Positions 9,002 through 17,649 of a DNA stretch of 64,000 nucleotides are shown piece after piece. The stretch covers positions 248,001 through 312,000 of the forward strand of contig NZ_RYZR01000006.1 of NCBI RefSeq assembly GCF_003977615.1. Reading direction: 5' to 3'. The position numbers and the translations under genes are program-made. Numbering within the stretch: position 1 is the first letter of the stretch; each line of letters begins with the position of its first letter. This stretch comes from Dyella dinghuensis (GTDB taxonomy: Bacteria; Pseudomonadota; Gammaproteobacteria; Xanthomonadales; Rhodanobacteraceae). The notes under the pieces are model-generated. The model saw only the letters and a list, made by a program, of their open reading frames with translations. It had not been told where the DNA came from and searched no databases.

Positions 9002-9349
9002 TCAAACTTTGTTCGGTGCGATGACATTTTGCTTGCGTCTTCGAAGAAAGATTCGCACCGCTATTCCCACCACCATTACAGCGGCGAAAGCACCGTAACC
9101 GTAGAGAGCCGGCATGACCTGCTTCCAGATGCCTCCGCTTTCTCGCCCGAAGTTTCCGGCACTTTGAATCGCGATGTCGTCGTAAGCCAATAACGCGCTT
9201 GCGAGTGCGGCAACTAAAGCAACGACGACGATCACCATGTCATAGGCCTTGCGCTGCCAGTTCACACGAAACGTCTTTCCCGTTGCCCAATAAGCCCACG
9301 CCAGGACGATGAGCCAGGGACCGAGAAGTAGAAGTGACAAGTAACGCAT
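9002..9349 (-). CDS. small membrane protein of unknown function
   Basis: Predicted 115-residue inner-membrane protein with three hydrophobic segments: LSLLLLGPWLIVLAWAYWA near the N-terminus, DMVIVVVALVAALASALLAY in the middle and FAAVMVVGIAVRIFL before a basic C-terminal tail (RRRKQ). The positive tail suggests a cytoplasmic C-terminus. No ribosome-binding site is obvious, but membrane-protein composition on only this strand supports a real gene. I do not recognise a characterised family. It stands upstream of, and in the same direction as, the DUF998-type gene, separated by 300 bp. Confidence 0.6.
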   Translation of the reverse strand: MRYLSLLLLGPWLIVLAWAYWATGKTFRVNWQRKAYDMVIVVVALVAALASALLAYDDIAIQSAGNFGRESGGIWKQVMPALYGYGAFAAVMVVGIAVRIFLRRRKQNVIAPNKV

Positions 9350-9623
9350 CGGGTTCGAGCTTTGGCGGGTCTGTGGTTGATTCTACGGTGGATAGCGCAC
9401 GCCCATCACGTAACTTAATGCGAAGCCATATCTGCCGATAAACAAGCATAGATGCCCGGTTCATCACTCGGAGGTGGCTGGCGTGAAGGATCGGCGTTGA
9501 AACGCTAACCTGCGGTATGGTTCGGCTTGGGTCTGAGCAACGTGCGCGGATCTGCCAGAAGGGATGCTCGATGGGAGAGCGTGGAACGGGGGCTTGGGGG
9601 CGTTGAAAGCAGGATCAGGTCGC

Positions 9624-12548
9624 ATGATGCGCGGGTCATTACGGACTCGGCGCTGTCTGCGTGAAATAGGTGCAGCTATCGTCGCATGGTTCGCCATGCT
9701 GGGCGTGGCGACGCACGCCCATGGCCAAGCCATCAGCCTTGCGACCTTCACTCAATCCCAGGGTCTGAGCAGTCTGGAAGACAACTGTCTGCTGCAGGAC
9801 CGCCGCGGCTTCGTATACACCTGCACGGAAAACGGACTGTTCCGCTATGACGGCCACGTCTTTCAGCGCATCGATCCAGCCAGCGGTCTGCGTGGCAACT
9901 TTATCGCCGCCATGCATCAGGACTCGGAAGGTCGCCTGTGGGTGGGAACACCGACCGGGCTTTACGTGGGCGATGGCCAGCGCTTTGCAGCCGTTGATGC
10001 GCAGTCACCCCCGCTATCGATCGACCCGGGCGCAACGCTTACCGATTTGGACGGCCGTTTGTACGCGGTGAGCCAGCATCGGCTGTGGCTGATCGAACGC
10101 ACGGGAACGCAATGGCGCACGCGCCCACGCTTCGACGCAGCAGCCATGCAAAGCACGCCGGAACTGATGGATGTCACCAGTGCGTTCGCCGACGGCCGCA
10201 CGCTTTGGTTCGGCTGCAACAAATCGCTGTGTCAGCTGGTTGGCGACAAGCTGCATGTCTGGCGGGAAGGTGAAGGTATCCCCGCAGATACGTGGACGTC
10301 CTACCTCCGCACGCGCGATGGCACGCTCTGGGCGCGCAGCCCCCGCTACATCCGCGCGCTATCGCCTGGCAGCACTGTGTTCGTGAGCCATGATCTGCAG
10401 GGCGCCCGCGTAGTGACGGCCTATCTGGACATGGTCGAAGACGATCAAGGGCGTGTGCTTACTCGAGCCAATAACGGCCTCGCTCGCTGGGGTGGTCAGA
10501 ACTGGCACGTCTTCGACACCAGCAACGGACTGCCGGATATCGGTATCGATGCGCTGCTGTACGACCACACCCATGTGCTGTGGATCGGGACTTACGGCCG
10601 CGGCGTATTGCAATGGCGCGGCTATGGTCAGATGCACGGCTGGCAGGCCGCACAAGGTTTGGACAGCAGTCCGAGCTGGGCGATCGCGCGCGCCGCAAAT
10701 GGTGCATTGTGGATCGGCGATGAGTTGGGCGGCAGCGTTCTTGCGCCCGGCGCATCGCGGCTTACGCCGTGGCCGTTGAAAGCGCCGCCGCTGGCTCAAG
10801 AGACCACGGCATTGAGCGCGCTGCCCAATGGCGACATGCTGGCTGCGTATTATTCGGGCGAGTTGTTGCGTTATAGCGCTCACCTGGGCAGCACCGAACA
10901 AGTCGCGCAATCACCCGCTTACATTCACAACATGCTGGTCGATAGCCATGGGCTGGCATGGCTTTGCACCGAGCGTGGACTTTACGTCTACGACGGACGC
11001 ACCTTGCAACGCGCTGGCGAACACGTAGTTCCCGATAGTGTGTTGACCGATGCAAAGGAAGACGAGCGAGGTCGGCTGTGGTTCGCCGGTGAGGCGGGCT
11101 TGTTCCGTTTCGATCACGGCCAGTGGGCGCGTATTCGTATCACCGGCGCACCTTCCAACCAGAATTTCACGCACCTCGATGTGCTATCTAACGGAGATAT
11201 CTACTTGTCCGGCAATTTTGCCGGTCTATGGCATGGCCGCGTAAACGCCGGTGACGCGATATCGATGCAACACCTCGCCGACAAACTGCTCGATGACACG
11301 CGCATTTATTTTATCCGTCACGATCATCGCGGCTGGCTGTGGATCGGGGGCACCGATGGCGTGGAACTCTTCAACGGTCAACGCTGGCGCCGCCTGACGC
11401 AGGACGATGGATTGATCTGGGAAGACATCGGCGAGAACGCGTTCTTCGAAGACAACGATGGCACGATTTGGATCGGCACCAGCAACGGCGTCTCCCACAT
11501 CCTGCATCCGGATGCGCTAGTCCCGGTCAACCCGCTGGAGGTGGTCGTCACCGAATTAAGCCAGGGCGGTGTCGCGCAAGCCCCGGCGTCTTCCTATCGT
11601 TTCGACTACACACCCGAACAGCCGCTGACACTGCGTCTTGCCACACTCGGCGCGCCGACACGCAGCAATTTGCAATATCGCTATCGGCTACATGGGCTTG
11701 AGCGCGATTGGGTGAACTCGGATCGGCCACAGGTCGATTATCCTCCGCTGCCATCCGGTGACTACGTTTTTGAAGTGGCGGTCTATGACCCGGATAGCCG
11801 CGAACTTTCACCTGTTGTGCAATTGCCACTGCGTATCGTGCCACCGTGGTGGCAGCGAACACCGGCAGTACTTGCTGGCCTGCTGTTGTTCGTATTTGGC
11901 ATCGTGATGGCAGGTCAACTACGCACGCGACATCTGCGTAAGCGTGCTCGCGCACTCGAACGCCTGGTGGCATTGCGCACACACGAATTGGAAGTGGACA
12001 AACAAGCCTTGGAAGAAGCACGCGCCGCGATGTGGCAACAGGCCACGCACGACTCGCTGACCGGTTTGCCAAATCGCTCCCGCATACTGGAAATTCTGGC
12101 CGCAACGATGACGACCGCGCAGGAACACCAACAGCCGCTGGCCGTAGCGCTGATCGACCTCGACAACTTCAAGCGCATCAACGATCACTATGGTCATCTG
12201 GCAGGTGACGCAGTGTTGATCGAATCCGCCACGCGCTTGCGCGACGCGCTGCCGAAGGGTGCCGCGTTGGGCCGCTACGGTGGCGAGGAAATCCTGATCG
12301 TCATACCTGGCGCAACGCCCGAAGATCCCGCGCCCTTCGAAGCACTACGCCAATACATTGCGCAGAGCCCGTTTGCGGGCGACGGCGTGGATCTGGACGT
12401 GACGTGCTCGATTGGCGTCACCTGGCTACGGCCGCAAGACCACAGCGGTTTCGACGTGATCCGGCGTGCCGATGCCGCACTGTATGTAGCCAAGACTGCA
12501 GGGCGTAACCGCGTCGTGCTCGCTGGCGAGCATTGGGAAACGGCTTGA
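9624..12548 (+). CDS. periplasmic two-component propeller sensor / diguanylate cyclase
   Basis: Membrane-anchored cyclic di-GMP synthase of about 974 residues. In order: signal sequence (IGAAIVAWFAMLGVATHAHGQ), about 700 residues of Reg_prop beta-propeller repeats of the form DGRGFVYTCTENGLFRYDG and GTIWIGTSNGV, a Y_Y_Y domain (YRYRLHGLERDWVNSDRP), one membrane helix (AVLAGLLLFVFGIVMAG), a coiled linker and a GGDEF domain. The active site is GGEEI at residues 886-890, with LIDLDNFKRINDHYGH before it. The inhibitory RxxD motif is absent at its usual place five residues before GGEEI. The ATG at 9624 follows AGGA; a start 60 bp upstream is less likely because it would bury the signal peptide. 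Ligand unknown; propeller sensors often detect carbohydrates. Confidence 0.92.
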   Translation: MMRGSLRTRRCLREIGAAIVAWFAMLGVATHAHGQAISLATFTQSQGLSSLEDNCLLQDRRGFVYTCTENGLFRYDGHVFQRIDPASGLRGNFIAAMHQDSEGRLWVGTPTGLYVGDGQRFAAVDAQSPPLSIDPGATLTDLDGRLYAVSQHRLWLIERTGTQWRTRPRFDAAAMQSTPELMDVTSAFADGRTLWFGCNKSLCQLVGDKLHVWREGEGIPADTWTSYLRTRDGTLWARSPRYIRALSPGSTVFVSHDLQGARVVTAYLDMVEDDQGRVLTRANNGLARWGGQNWHVFDTSNGLPDIGIDALLYDHTHVLWIGTYGRGVLQWRGYGQMHGWQAAQGLDSSPSWAIARAANGALWIGDELGGSVLAPGASRLTPWPLKAPPLAQETTALSALPNGDMLAAYYSGELLRYSAHLGSTEQVAQSPAYIHNMLVDSHGLAWLCTERGLYVYDGRTLQRAGEHVVPDSVLTDAKEDERGRLWFAGEAGLFRFDHGQWARIRITGAPSNQNFTHLDVLSNGDIYLSGNFAGLWHGRVNAGDAISMQHLADKLLDDTRIYFIRHDHRGWLWIGGTDGVELFNGQRWRRLTQDDGLIWEDIGENAFFEDNDGTIWIGTSNGVSHILHPDALVPVNPLEVVVTELSQGGVAQAPASSYRFDYTPEQPLTLRLATLGAPTRSNLQYRYRLHGLERDWVNSDRPQVDYPPLPSGDYVFEVAVYDPDSRELSPVVQLPLRIVPPWWQRTPAVLAGLLLFVFGIVMAGQLRTRHLRKRARALERLVALRTHELEVDKQALEEARAAMWQQATHDSLTGLPNRSRILEILAATMTTAQEHQQPLAVALIDLDNFKRINDHYGHLAGDAVLIESATRLRDALPKGAALGRYGGEEILIVIPGATPEDPAPFEALRQYIAQSPFAGDGVDLDVTCSIGVTWLRPQDHSGFDVIRRADAALYVAKTAGRNRVVLAGEHWETA

Positions 12549-12598
12549 CGTCCACGCAAGCCGGTATCGCAAAAGCGCAGCACATTGTCAGAAAGTAC

Positions 12599-13528
12599 TT
12601 AGCCCAAGCTTCCCGCGAAGCGCTCGGCGTAGCGTTGCCGTTCAAACTCCGCCACGACATGATCGATAAACACGCGCGTCTTGACCGGTAGCGACATGCG
12701 CGAGGAGTAATAGATCGAAATCGATCCGGCATCGACATACCAACGTGGCAGCAGTCGTATCAACGCACCGCTTTCGAGATGCGGCAGAACATCGGGCATG
12801 GCGAGCATGGCCACGCCTAAGCCCTGCACGGCCGCCTCGGTCATGACACCTGGATCATTGAGGATCACATCCGCCTTGAGCGGTGCGGGAGTTTCATCGC
12901 CGCGTGCATTGCGCATGGTCCACGTGCGGATGCGGCCGGTGGTACCCCAACGCATCACGATGCCTGTGCATTCGCCGAGATCCTCCGGCGAGGCGAGTTT
13001 CTTTTTTCCCTTCAGATAGGACGGCGATGCGACAGCGACGATATGCGCTGGCGCCAACGCACGCGACACCACACCCGGCGAAAGCTCGAAACCGCCACCC
13101 ACGGCGGCATCGAATCCATCGGCGATGAGATCGACCTGGCGGCTATCGAACTGCCAATCGATTTTCACGTCGGGATAGCGATGCAGAAACGCGGGCAACA
13201 GAGGAAGCAGATAGCGCGTCCCGAACGACATGGGAACGCTCACCTTCAACGTTCCGGCGGGCGCTTCCTGGCCGGCGCTTGCTTCGGTCATCGCAGACTG
13301 CAGCGCATCCAGATTGCCGCGAATGGATAGAAGCAGGCGCTCGCCCGCTTCGGTCAGGATGAGTTTGCGCGTATTGCGATGAAACAAACGCACGCCGAGG
13401 TTTCGTTCCAGCAGTGCAACGTTGCGACTGATCGCCGCCGGCGTCAGTCCGATGTACCGGGCCGCCGCGGAAAAGCCGCCCAACTCGGCACTTCGAACAA
13501 AGGCCTCCAGGTTGGCGAGCGTTTCCAT
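12599..13528 (-). CDS. LysR-family transcriptional regulator
   Basis: LysR-type regulator of 309 residues. The winged helix-turn-helix is at residues 1-60 (METLANLEAFVRSAELGGFS, then LTPAAISRNVALLERNLGVRLF), followed by a periplasmic-binding-protein-like effector domain with GTLKVSVPMSFG and RYPDVKIDW. A TTG four codons upstream is in frame, but AAGGTG at 13532-13537 places the start at the ATG of 13528. It is divergent from the dinucleotide-binding oxidoreductase gene at 13640, which it likely controls through palindromes at 13536-13563. Effector unknown. Confidence 0.9.
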   Translation of the reverse strand: METLANLEAFVRSAELGGFSAAARYIGLTPAAISRNVALLERNLGVRLFHRNTRKLILTEAGERLLLSIRGNLDALQSAMTEASAGQEAPAGTLKVSVPMSFGTRYLLPLLPAFLHRYPDVKIDWQFDSRQVDLIADGFDAAVGGGFELSPGVVSRALAPAHIVAVASPSYLKGKKKLASPEDLGECTGIVMRWGTTGRIRTWTMRNARGDETPAPLKADVILNDPGVMTEAAVQGLGVAMLAMPDVLPHLESGALIRLLPRWYVDAGSISIYYSSRMSLPVKTRVFIDHVVAEFERQRYAERFAGSLG

Positions 13529-13535
13529 GATCACC

Positions 13536-13563
13536 TTCAAATTTAAGTTGAAAATGATTTCAA
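13536..13563. promoter_or_regulatory. overlapping palindromes, candidate LysR operator
   Basis: TTCAA-N7-TTGAA spans 13536-13552 and fits a T-N11-A LysR box. TTGAAA-ATGA-TTTCAA spans 13548-13563 with perfect 6-bp arms. The two share the central TTGAA. They sit just upstream of the LysR start and 76 bp upstream of the divergent gene, the usual place for an autoregulatory and activating site. Binding is inferred. Confidence 0.6.
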
Positions 13564-13639
13564 TGATTTGAGACTACCGGTAGAGGATGTGAAATTCCAT
13601 AGTGGCGCCATGGCAATCGCGCCTTTTGGAGATTTCCTC

Positions 13640-14281
13640 ATGAATACCGCTACTTCCACGTCTCATTCTGACCATTCTGGCTCTCGCAGCATCGGCATTA
13701 TCGGGGCTGGCCAGATCGGCTCCGCGTTCGCCCGGGCACTTGCCCGACAGGGCATCCCCGCCGTCATCGCCAACAGCCGCGGACCGGCGTCCTTGCATGC
13801 ATTAACCCGTGAACTGGGTCCGTCCATTCGAGCCGTGTCACGCGAGGAAGCCGCGAAGGCCGACATCGTTCTCGTTGCGGTGAACTGGTCGAAATTGAGC
13901 GACGCATTGACCGGACTGGATTTGCGTGGCCGCATTGTTATCGACGCCAACAACCCTATCGAGCCGCCCACATTCCAGGCCGCGGATTTGAAGGGACGTA
14001 CGTCGAGTGAAGTGTTCGCTGATCTGGTTCCGGGTGCGCGCGTCGTAAAGGCGTTCAATCATCTGCCGGCGCTGTGGGTATCGAACGATCCTCACGCGGA
14101 AGGCGGCCAGCGGGCGTTGTTCTTCGCTGGCGACGATGCACAAGCCAAACGCGAAGTGGCGTTGCTCATTGAATCGCTGGGTTTCTTCGGCATCGATGTG
14201 GGACCACTCGTTGCAGGGGGTCGCTTGACGGAAATCCCTGGCGGCCCGCTATCCATCCACAACCTTGTCAAATTTGGCTGA
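13640..14281 (+). CDS. NAD(P)-binding oxidoreductase, COG2085 / F420-reductase-like
   Basis: Predicted dinucleotide-binding enzyme of 213 residues. After a 20-residue Ser/Thr/His-rich N-terminus comes the Rossmann motif IGIIGAGQIGSAFARALARQ, then ADIVLVAVNWSKL, RIVIDANNPIEP and VVKAFNHLPALW, the order seen in NADPH:F420-reductase-like proteins. Rhodanobacteraceae are not known to make F420, so the partner is probably another acceptor (inference). GGAG at 13628-13631 supports the ATG at 13640; the frame extends further upstream. It is divergent from the LysR gene and probably its target. The product is cytoplasmic, with no signal peptide. Confidence 0.87.
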   Translation: MNTATSTSHSDHSGSRSIGIIGAGQIGSAFARALARQGIPAVIANSRGPASLHALTRELGPSIRAVSREEAAKADIVLVAVNWSKLSDALTGLDLRGRIVIDANNPIEPPTFQAADLKGRTSSEVFADLVPGARVVKAFNHLPALWVSNDPHAEGGQRALFFAGDDAQAKREVALLIESLGFFGIDVGPLVAGGRLTEIPGGPLSIHNLVKFG

Positions 14282-14317
14282 GACCGCGCGGCTACACGCC
14301 ATGACTTTCGCCGTGAG

Positions 14318-14719
14318 TCACTCTCTTTCGACAAGACTGTTGGGCGTTTCACTGCTCAACTTGAATGCGCTGGCCCGTTCCTTTTCAACGGGCCGAACTT
14401 CGTATGACAAACCGCAAGCAAGGCAAGGATTCTGCGCGGCAAGCGCTGCCGCTTCGGCAAGGCTGCCCGCCAGGAAGAACCAGTAGCCACCGATAACCTC
14501 TTTACCTTCGGCAAATGGCCCGTCCAGCACGCCGCCGCTTGAAACAACTTTTGCCTCGCGTGCGAGCCGCTGTCCTGTTTTCATGACTCCTTCGCCGACC
14601 AGTCGATCGTGCCAGACGTAGAAGTCGTCAATCGCCTGCTGTATTTCCTCGGGCGATTTGTCTTTGTCCCACTGCCCGCGGGAAAGGACGAAATATTCCG
14701 ATAGCGATGTCGTGTCGAT
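14318..14719 (-). CDS. YCII/DGPF-domain protein lacking a normal start codon (possible pseudogene)
   Basis: The frame encodes a clear YCII-related protein: SEYFVLSRGQWDKDKSPEEI, AIDDFYVWHDRLVGEGVMKT, then the diagnostic VLDGPFAEGKEVIGGYWFF and NPCLACGLSYEVRP. Family homologues start just before the EYFVLSRG part. Here no ATG, GTG or TTG occurs between the in-frame stop at 14744-14746 and that motif; only three tandem ATC codons (14717-14725) follow a GGGAGAA. An internal ATG at 14584 would remove the first third of the domain. Either ATC is used as a rare start or the start has been lost. The reading frame is otherwise intact, so any loss is recent. Confidence 0.65.
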   Translation of the reverse strand: MDTTSLSEYFVLSRGQWDKDKSPEEIQQAIDDFYVWHDRLVGEGVMKTGQRLAREAKVVSSGGVLDGPFAEGKEVIGGYWFFLAGSLAEAAALAAQNPCLACGLSYEVRPVEKERASAFKLSSETPNSLVERE

Positions 14720-14886
14720 GATGATTTCTCCCGTTGGCGCGACTTATTCGTCTTCAAGATTCCCGGGGCTATCGGCCCCGCATTGGAACGACGAACGGGA
14801 TTTTCGGGAATCGACAGCGCCCCGCGAATTTTCCCGCGATTGAGGCAAAAGGCCACAGCATTGACTCGCGCTTACGAATATTAGGA

Positions 14887-14916
14887 AAGAAAAAGGCCCC
14901 GGGATCGCCCGAGGCC
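14887..14916 (-). terminator. intrinsic terminator of the DUF4124 gene
   Basis: Read on the minus strand, GGCCTCGGG and CCCGGGGCC form a 9-bp stem with one U-G pair and a CGAT loop, followed by TTTTTCTTT. It lies 25 bp after the stop of the gene ending at 14941. Confidence 0.85.
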
Positions 14917-14940
14917 TTCGTACACATTCACCCGAAACCG

Positions 14941-15681
14941 TTATTGAAACTTGTCGATGACAAGAACGCGGCCTTCAAAATGGGCCCACACGTCATGCCC
15001 CTGCATCGAAGTGAGATCGACACCGCCGAAAAGCGCCTGATGCGTGAACTTCGAATCAGGTCCGTTATACGAGACACCGCTGTAACGGATGGGGCCACGC
15101 GGGGAAAATGATCCGTCGGCATTGGTGATGAATACCATGGCCCAAGGCACCTGATGGGCATCGGGCGATACGCCTGCTGGTGCAGGAGTGGCATTTTTCG
15201 CGGCCATCGTCTGCAAGGCGGCTTGCAACACTTCCAACTTTTGTTTCAGCTGCTCACGTTGTTCGGGCGACAGATCGGCACCTTGTGCCTGGGCCGCGCC
15301 CTGCGATGGGGTTGAGCCGATTGGAGCGGATGGGCCTTGGATTTCGCGTTGCGATAAGTAGTCCATCTGCCCATATCGCTTGGCAAGCGCCGTCGCGTAG
15401 TCGACGTGATGCGTCCGTAGAGATTCATCGATTGATGCTCTTACCTGCTCCGGAGTCAACCGGCCACTGGCCGTGCCAGGCGATGACGTGTTTCCGTATG
15501 AGCGGGCCACTGGCATGGCGGCGTCTGGACTGGCCACCGTCATGGGCGCAGCATTCGGCGCCCCAGGACATGGACTGTCCTGATAGGCCGTGGTCCCATC
15601 GTGCTGTTTGCATTTGTAAATCGATTGCCCGTGAGCCGTCATCGTCAACAGGCTCAAAATCACAAATAGGTACCGGCGCAT
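14941..15681 (-). CDS. secreted DUF4124-domain protein
   Basis: Exported protein of 246 residues. The signal peptide is residues 1-18 (MRRYLFVILSLLTMTAHG), directly followed by a DUF4124 motif (SIYKCKQHDGTTAYQDSPCP), a short Cys-containing beta domain common in gammaproteobacterial envelope proteins. The middle is a Gln-rich helix with EQREQLKQKLEVLQAALQTM, probably coiled coil. The C-terminal 70 residues look like a compact beta domain ending VWAHFEGRVLVIDKFQ. A very strong GGAGGGGGGGAG stretch precedes the ATG. It is monocistronic, with its own terminator. The function of DUF4124 is unknown. Confidence 0.8.
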   Translation of the reverse strand: MRRYLFVILSLLTMTAHGQSIYKCKQHDGTTAYQDSPCPGAPNAAPMTVASPDAAMPVARSYGNTSSPGTASGRLTPEQVRASIDESLRTHHVDYATALAKRYGQMDYLSQREIQGPSAPIGSTPSQGAAQAQGADLSPEQREQLKQKLEVLQAALQTMAAKNATPAPAGVSPDAHQVPWAMVFITNADGSFSPRGPIRYSGVSYNGPDSKFTHQALFGGVDLTSMQGHDVWAHFEGRVLVIDKFQ

Positions 15682-15844
15682 CTCCCCCCCTCCTTGAGTT
15701 CAGCGTAACCCCACTGTACTGATGAGAACGCCCCGTTGACAACGTGGACACCGAAAGAATGCGTAAGTGATTAGGAAAAGGTCGGCGACAGGATCTGTGC
15801 CCGCTTAAGTCCGCTTTGGGTGGCGTCTAGCGAAGCTACCGCCT

Positions 15845-16831
15845 TCAAGACTTCCATTCCTCGGTATAGGCAAAGCGCGTGGGCCGCAGCGACATATATT
15901 GCACGACGCGTGGTCGCTGCGCATGGTTCGGGCTGCTGCCGTGCGGTAGCAGGTGATGCCAGATAATCATGTCGCCGCGCTTTGCGGCAATCGGCTTCAT
16001 CGTCAAGCTGCGCCGCGCATGATCGTGCACTTTCACGCCTGCGGGAACGCTTTTCAGCCACTGCTTCAGCGTGCGATGAAAGCCCGGCACACAGCTGAAT
16101 GCTCCCTGGTCTTCATCGACGTCGGCGAGATACAGGATGCCTTGAGCATCAAAGCAGTGTGGTTCGGCAAGCGTGGCGTCCCAGTGCAAATGCGGTCCGG
16201 GAAATGGCCAGTTTTCGCGCTCCGGCGGATTGAATCCACCTTGGTCGACAGTTACCCAAAGATCCTCGCGCCTCCACAGTTGGGCATGGGCCTTATGAAT
16301 ACGCGGCGCGCGACGATTGGCCGCCAGCGCCGGATGCCGCAGCAGCGGTACCCAGATGGAATGGCCCAGCGATTCGCGATACCAGGACGCCGGGTCGTCG
16401 CGGTCCATTCCCAGAAAATCGTAGATGGCCATCTCTGCCGTTTCCGCTGCTTTCGCGCTGATCGCGTTACGCAGGATGACGTAGCCGTGCTCGTGCCAAT
16501 GCGCAAGGTCATCCGCGGTCAGACCTTCGATATGCTCGAGATTGCCGACTTCGGCGCCGACGGTCTCGCCTCCTAGTGCACGACGCAAGCGATGCAACGA
16601 GACGTCTTTCAGTTCGCCGCCATTGCGCTCCGACACCCAGGCTTCGAATTGCGCGTAACTCGGTTTCTCCTGATGCAAATAGCGCAGGGTTTCCAGCACG
16701 TTGAGACGCAAACCAGCGAGCAACGTCTTCACGACATCCTGCGGTAGCGGCGAAGCAGTTCCTGGCGCACATTGGCAGGCCCAGTAAGTATGCAGCTCAT
16801 CGATACCAAGACTGGTCCCCGTCTCGATCAT
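15845..16831 (-). CDS. phytanoyl-CoA dioxygenase (PhyH) family protein
   Basis: Predicted Fe(II)/2-oxoglutarate-dependent dioxygenase of 328 residues. The first 100 residues are a helical extension not part of the PhyH core. The core starts at LTADDLAHWHEHGYVILRNA. The iron site is visible as His216-x-Asp218 in LHWDATL and a distal His near residue 297 in HHLLPHGSSPN; Arg308 is a good candidate for binding 2-oxoglutarate. The family hydroxylates CoA esters, amino acids or natural products, and the substrate here is unknown. AGGAG precedes the ATG. The gene is followed by no clear terminator and its neighbours are unrelated. Confidence 0.87.
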   Translation of the reverse strand: MIETGTSLGIDELHTYWACQCAPGTASPLPQDVVKTLLAGLRLNVLETLRYLHQEKPSYAQFEAWVSERNGGELKDVSLHRLRRALGGETVGAEVGNLEHIEGLTADDLAHWHEHGYVILRNAISAKAAETAEMAIYDFLGMDRDDPASWYRESLGHSIWVPLLRHPALAANRRAPRIHKAHAQLWRREDLWVTVDQGGFNPPERENWPFPGPHLHWDATLAEPHCFDAQGILYLADVDEDQGAFSCVPGFHRTLKQWLKSVPAGVKVHDHARRSLTMKPIAAKRGDMIIWHHLLPHGSSPNHAQRPRVVQYMSLRPTRFAYTEEWKS

Positions 16832-16889
16832 CCTTGCTCCTCACTACGCCAGAGATAACGGCAACGCATGCAATTTCGTTTTTGCGGCG

Positions 16890-17513
16890 TTACCAACCAC
16901 GCGGACTTGCGTCGAAGGTCTCCATTGTCAGGAGTGTGATCACTTCACCGTAGCCGACGAGTTTTCCGCGCTCGTGAATGGTCCACTTTCGGCCGGCTTG
17001 AATAACGTCGGCGATCTCCGTTCCGTTCATGAATGAAACGATGACCTCCGTGTTATCACCCGGGTATACCCATCGATTTTCTTCCAATTCAAACTGACTG
17101 CTACATGACACCAGACCACGGGCTCCATGAAAGGTACTGATTGATCGATATCCGCTCACCACGGGTTCTGAGCGGCCACCGTCTTTCGTAGCGATCATTT
17201 GCACGCGAGCGAGCACACGTATCCGCCCTCTATTCGCCAGAGTAAGCGCGATGGAGAAAGCAATCCCCACGCCTGCACCGGTGAATATTATCCATGGACT
17301 CCAGAGCTTATTTTGCAGTGGCGTAACATAAGCGGTGTAGTTGCCATGGCGGCCGACCTGCATGGGAATGATGTGATCGGGCGGCACGGGGTGAAGCGGC
17401 TCGTGAACCATCGCCAGGTTATGCCAAAACCAAATGGCAACGAACGGAATGCACGCCATCCCTAGCACGACGGATGCAGCATGCCAAAAACGATTCGTCT
17501 TGCTCGCGTCCAT
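16890..17513 (-). CDS. membrane-anchored protein with EF-Tu domain III-like C-terminus
   Basis: Protein of 207 residues with two hydrophobic segments near the N-terminus (SVVLGMACIPFVAIWFWHNL and WIIFTGAGVGIAFSIALTL), then about 100 residues that align by eye with domain III of elongation factor Tu: a KDGGRSEPVVSGYRS stretch like EF-Tu GGRHTPFFKGYRP, VYPGDNTEVIVSF like MVMPGDNIKMVVTL, and GRKWTIHERGKLVGYGEVI like GLRFAIREGGRTVGAGVV. There is no GTPase domain, so it cannot act as a translation factor. The role is unknown; a binding module at the membrane face is inference. A 12-bp palindrome ATGAGGCCTCAT (17512-17523) overlaps the start codon. Confidence 0.75.
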   Translation of the reverse strand: MDASKTNRFWHAASVVLGMACIPFVAIWFWHNLAMVHEPLHPVPPDHIIPMQVGRHGNYTAYVTPLQNKLWSPWIIFTGAGVGIAFSIALTLANRGRIRVLARVQMIATKDGGRSEPVVSGYRSISTFHGARGLVSCSSQFELEENRWVYPGDNTEVIVSFMNGTEIADVIQAGRKWTIHERGKLVGYGEVITLLTMETFDASPRGW

Positions 17514-17649
17514 GAGGCCTCATCCGAAAGGTAATTGAAGTAGGAAATTATCCGAAACGTTTTCGCTTCACGTCAGAGCGGCCATGGCATGACCGGCCTG
17601 GGTCGAAAGCAGACATCACCATCTGAATAGAAACGCGCAAACAGCCGCT

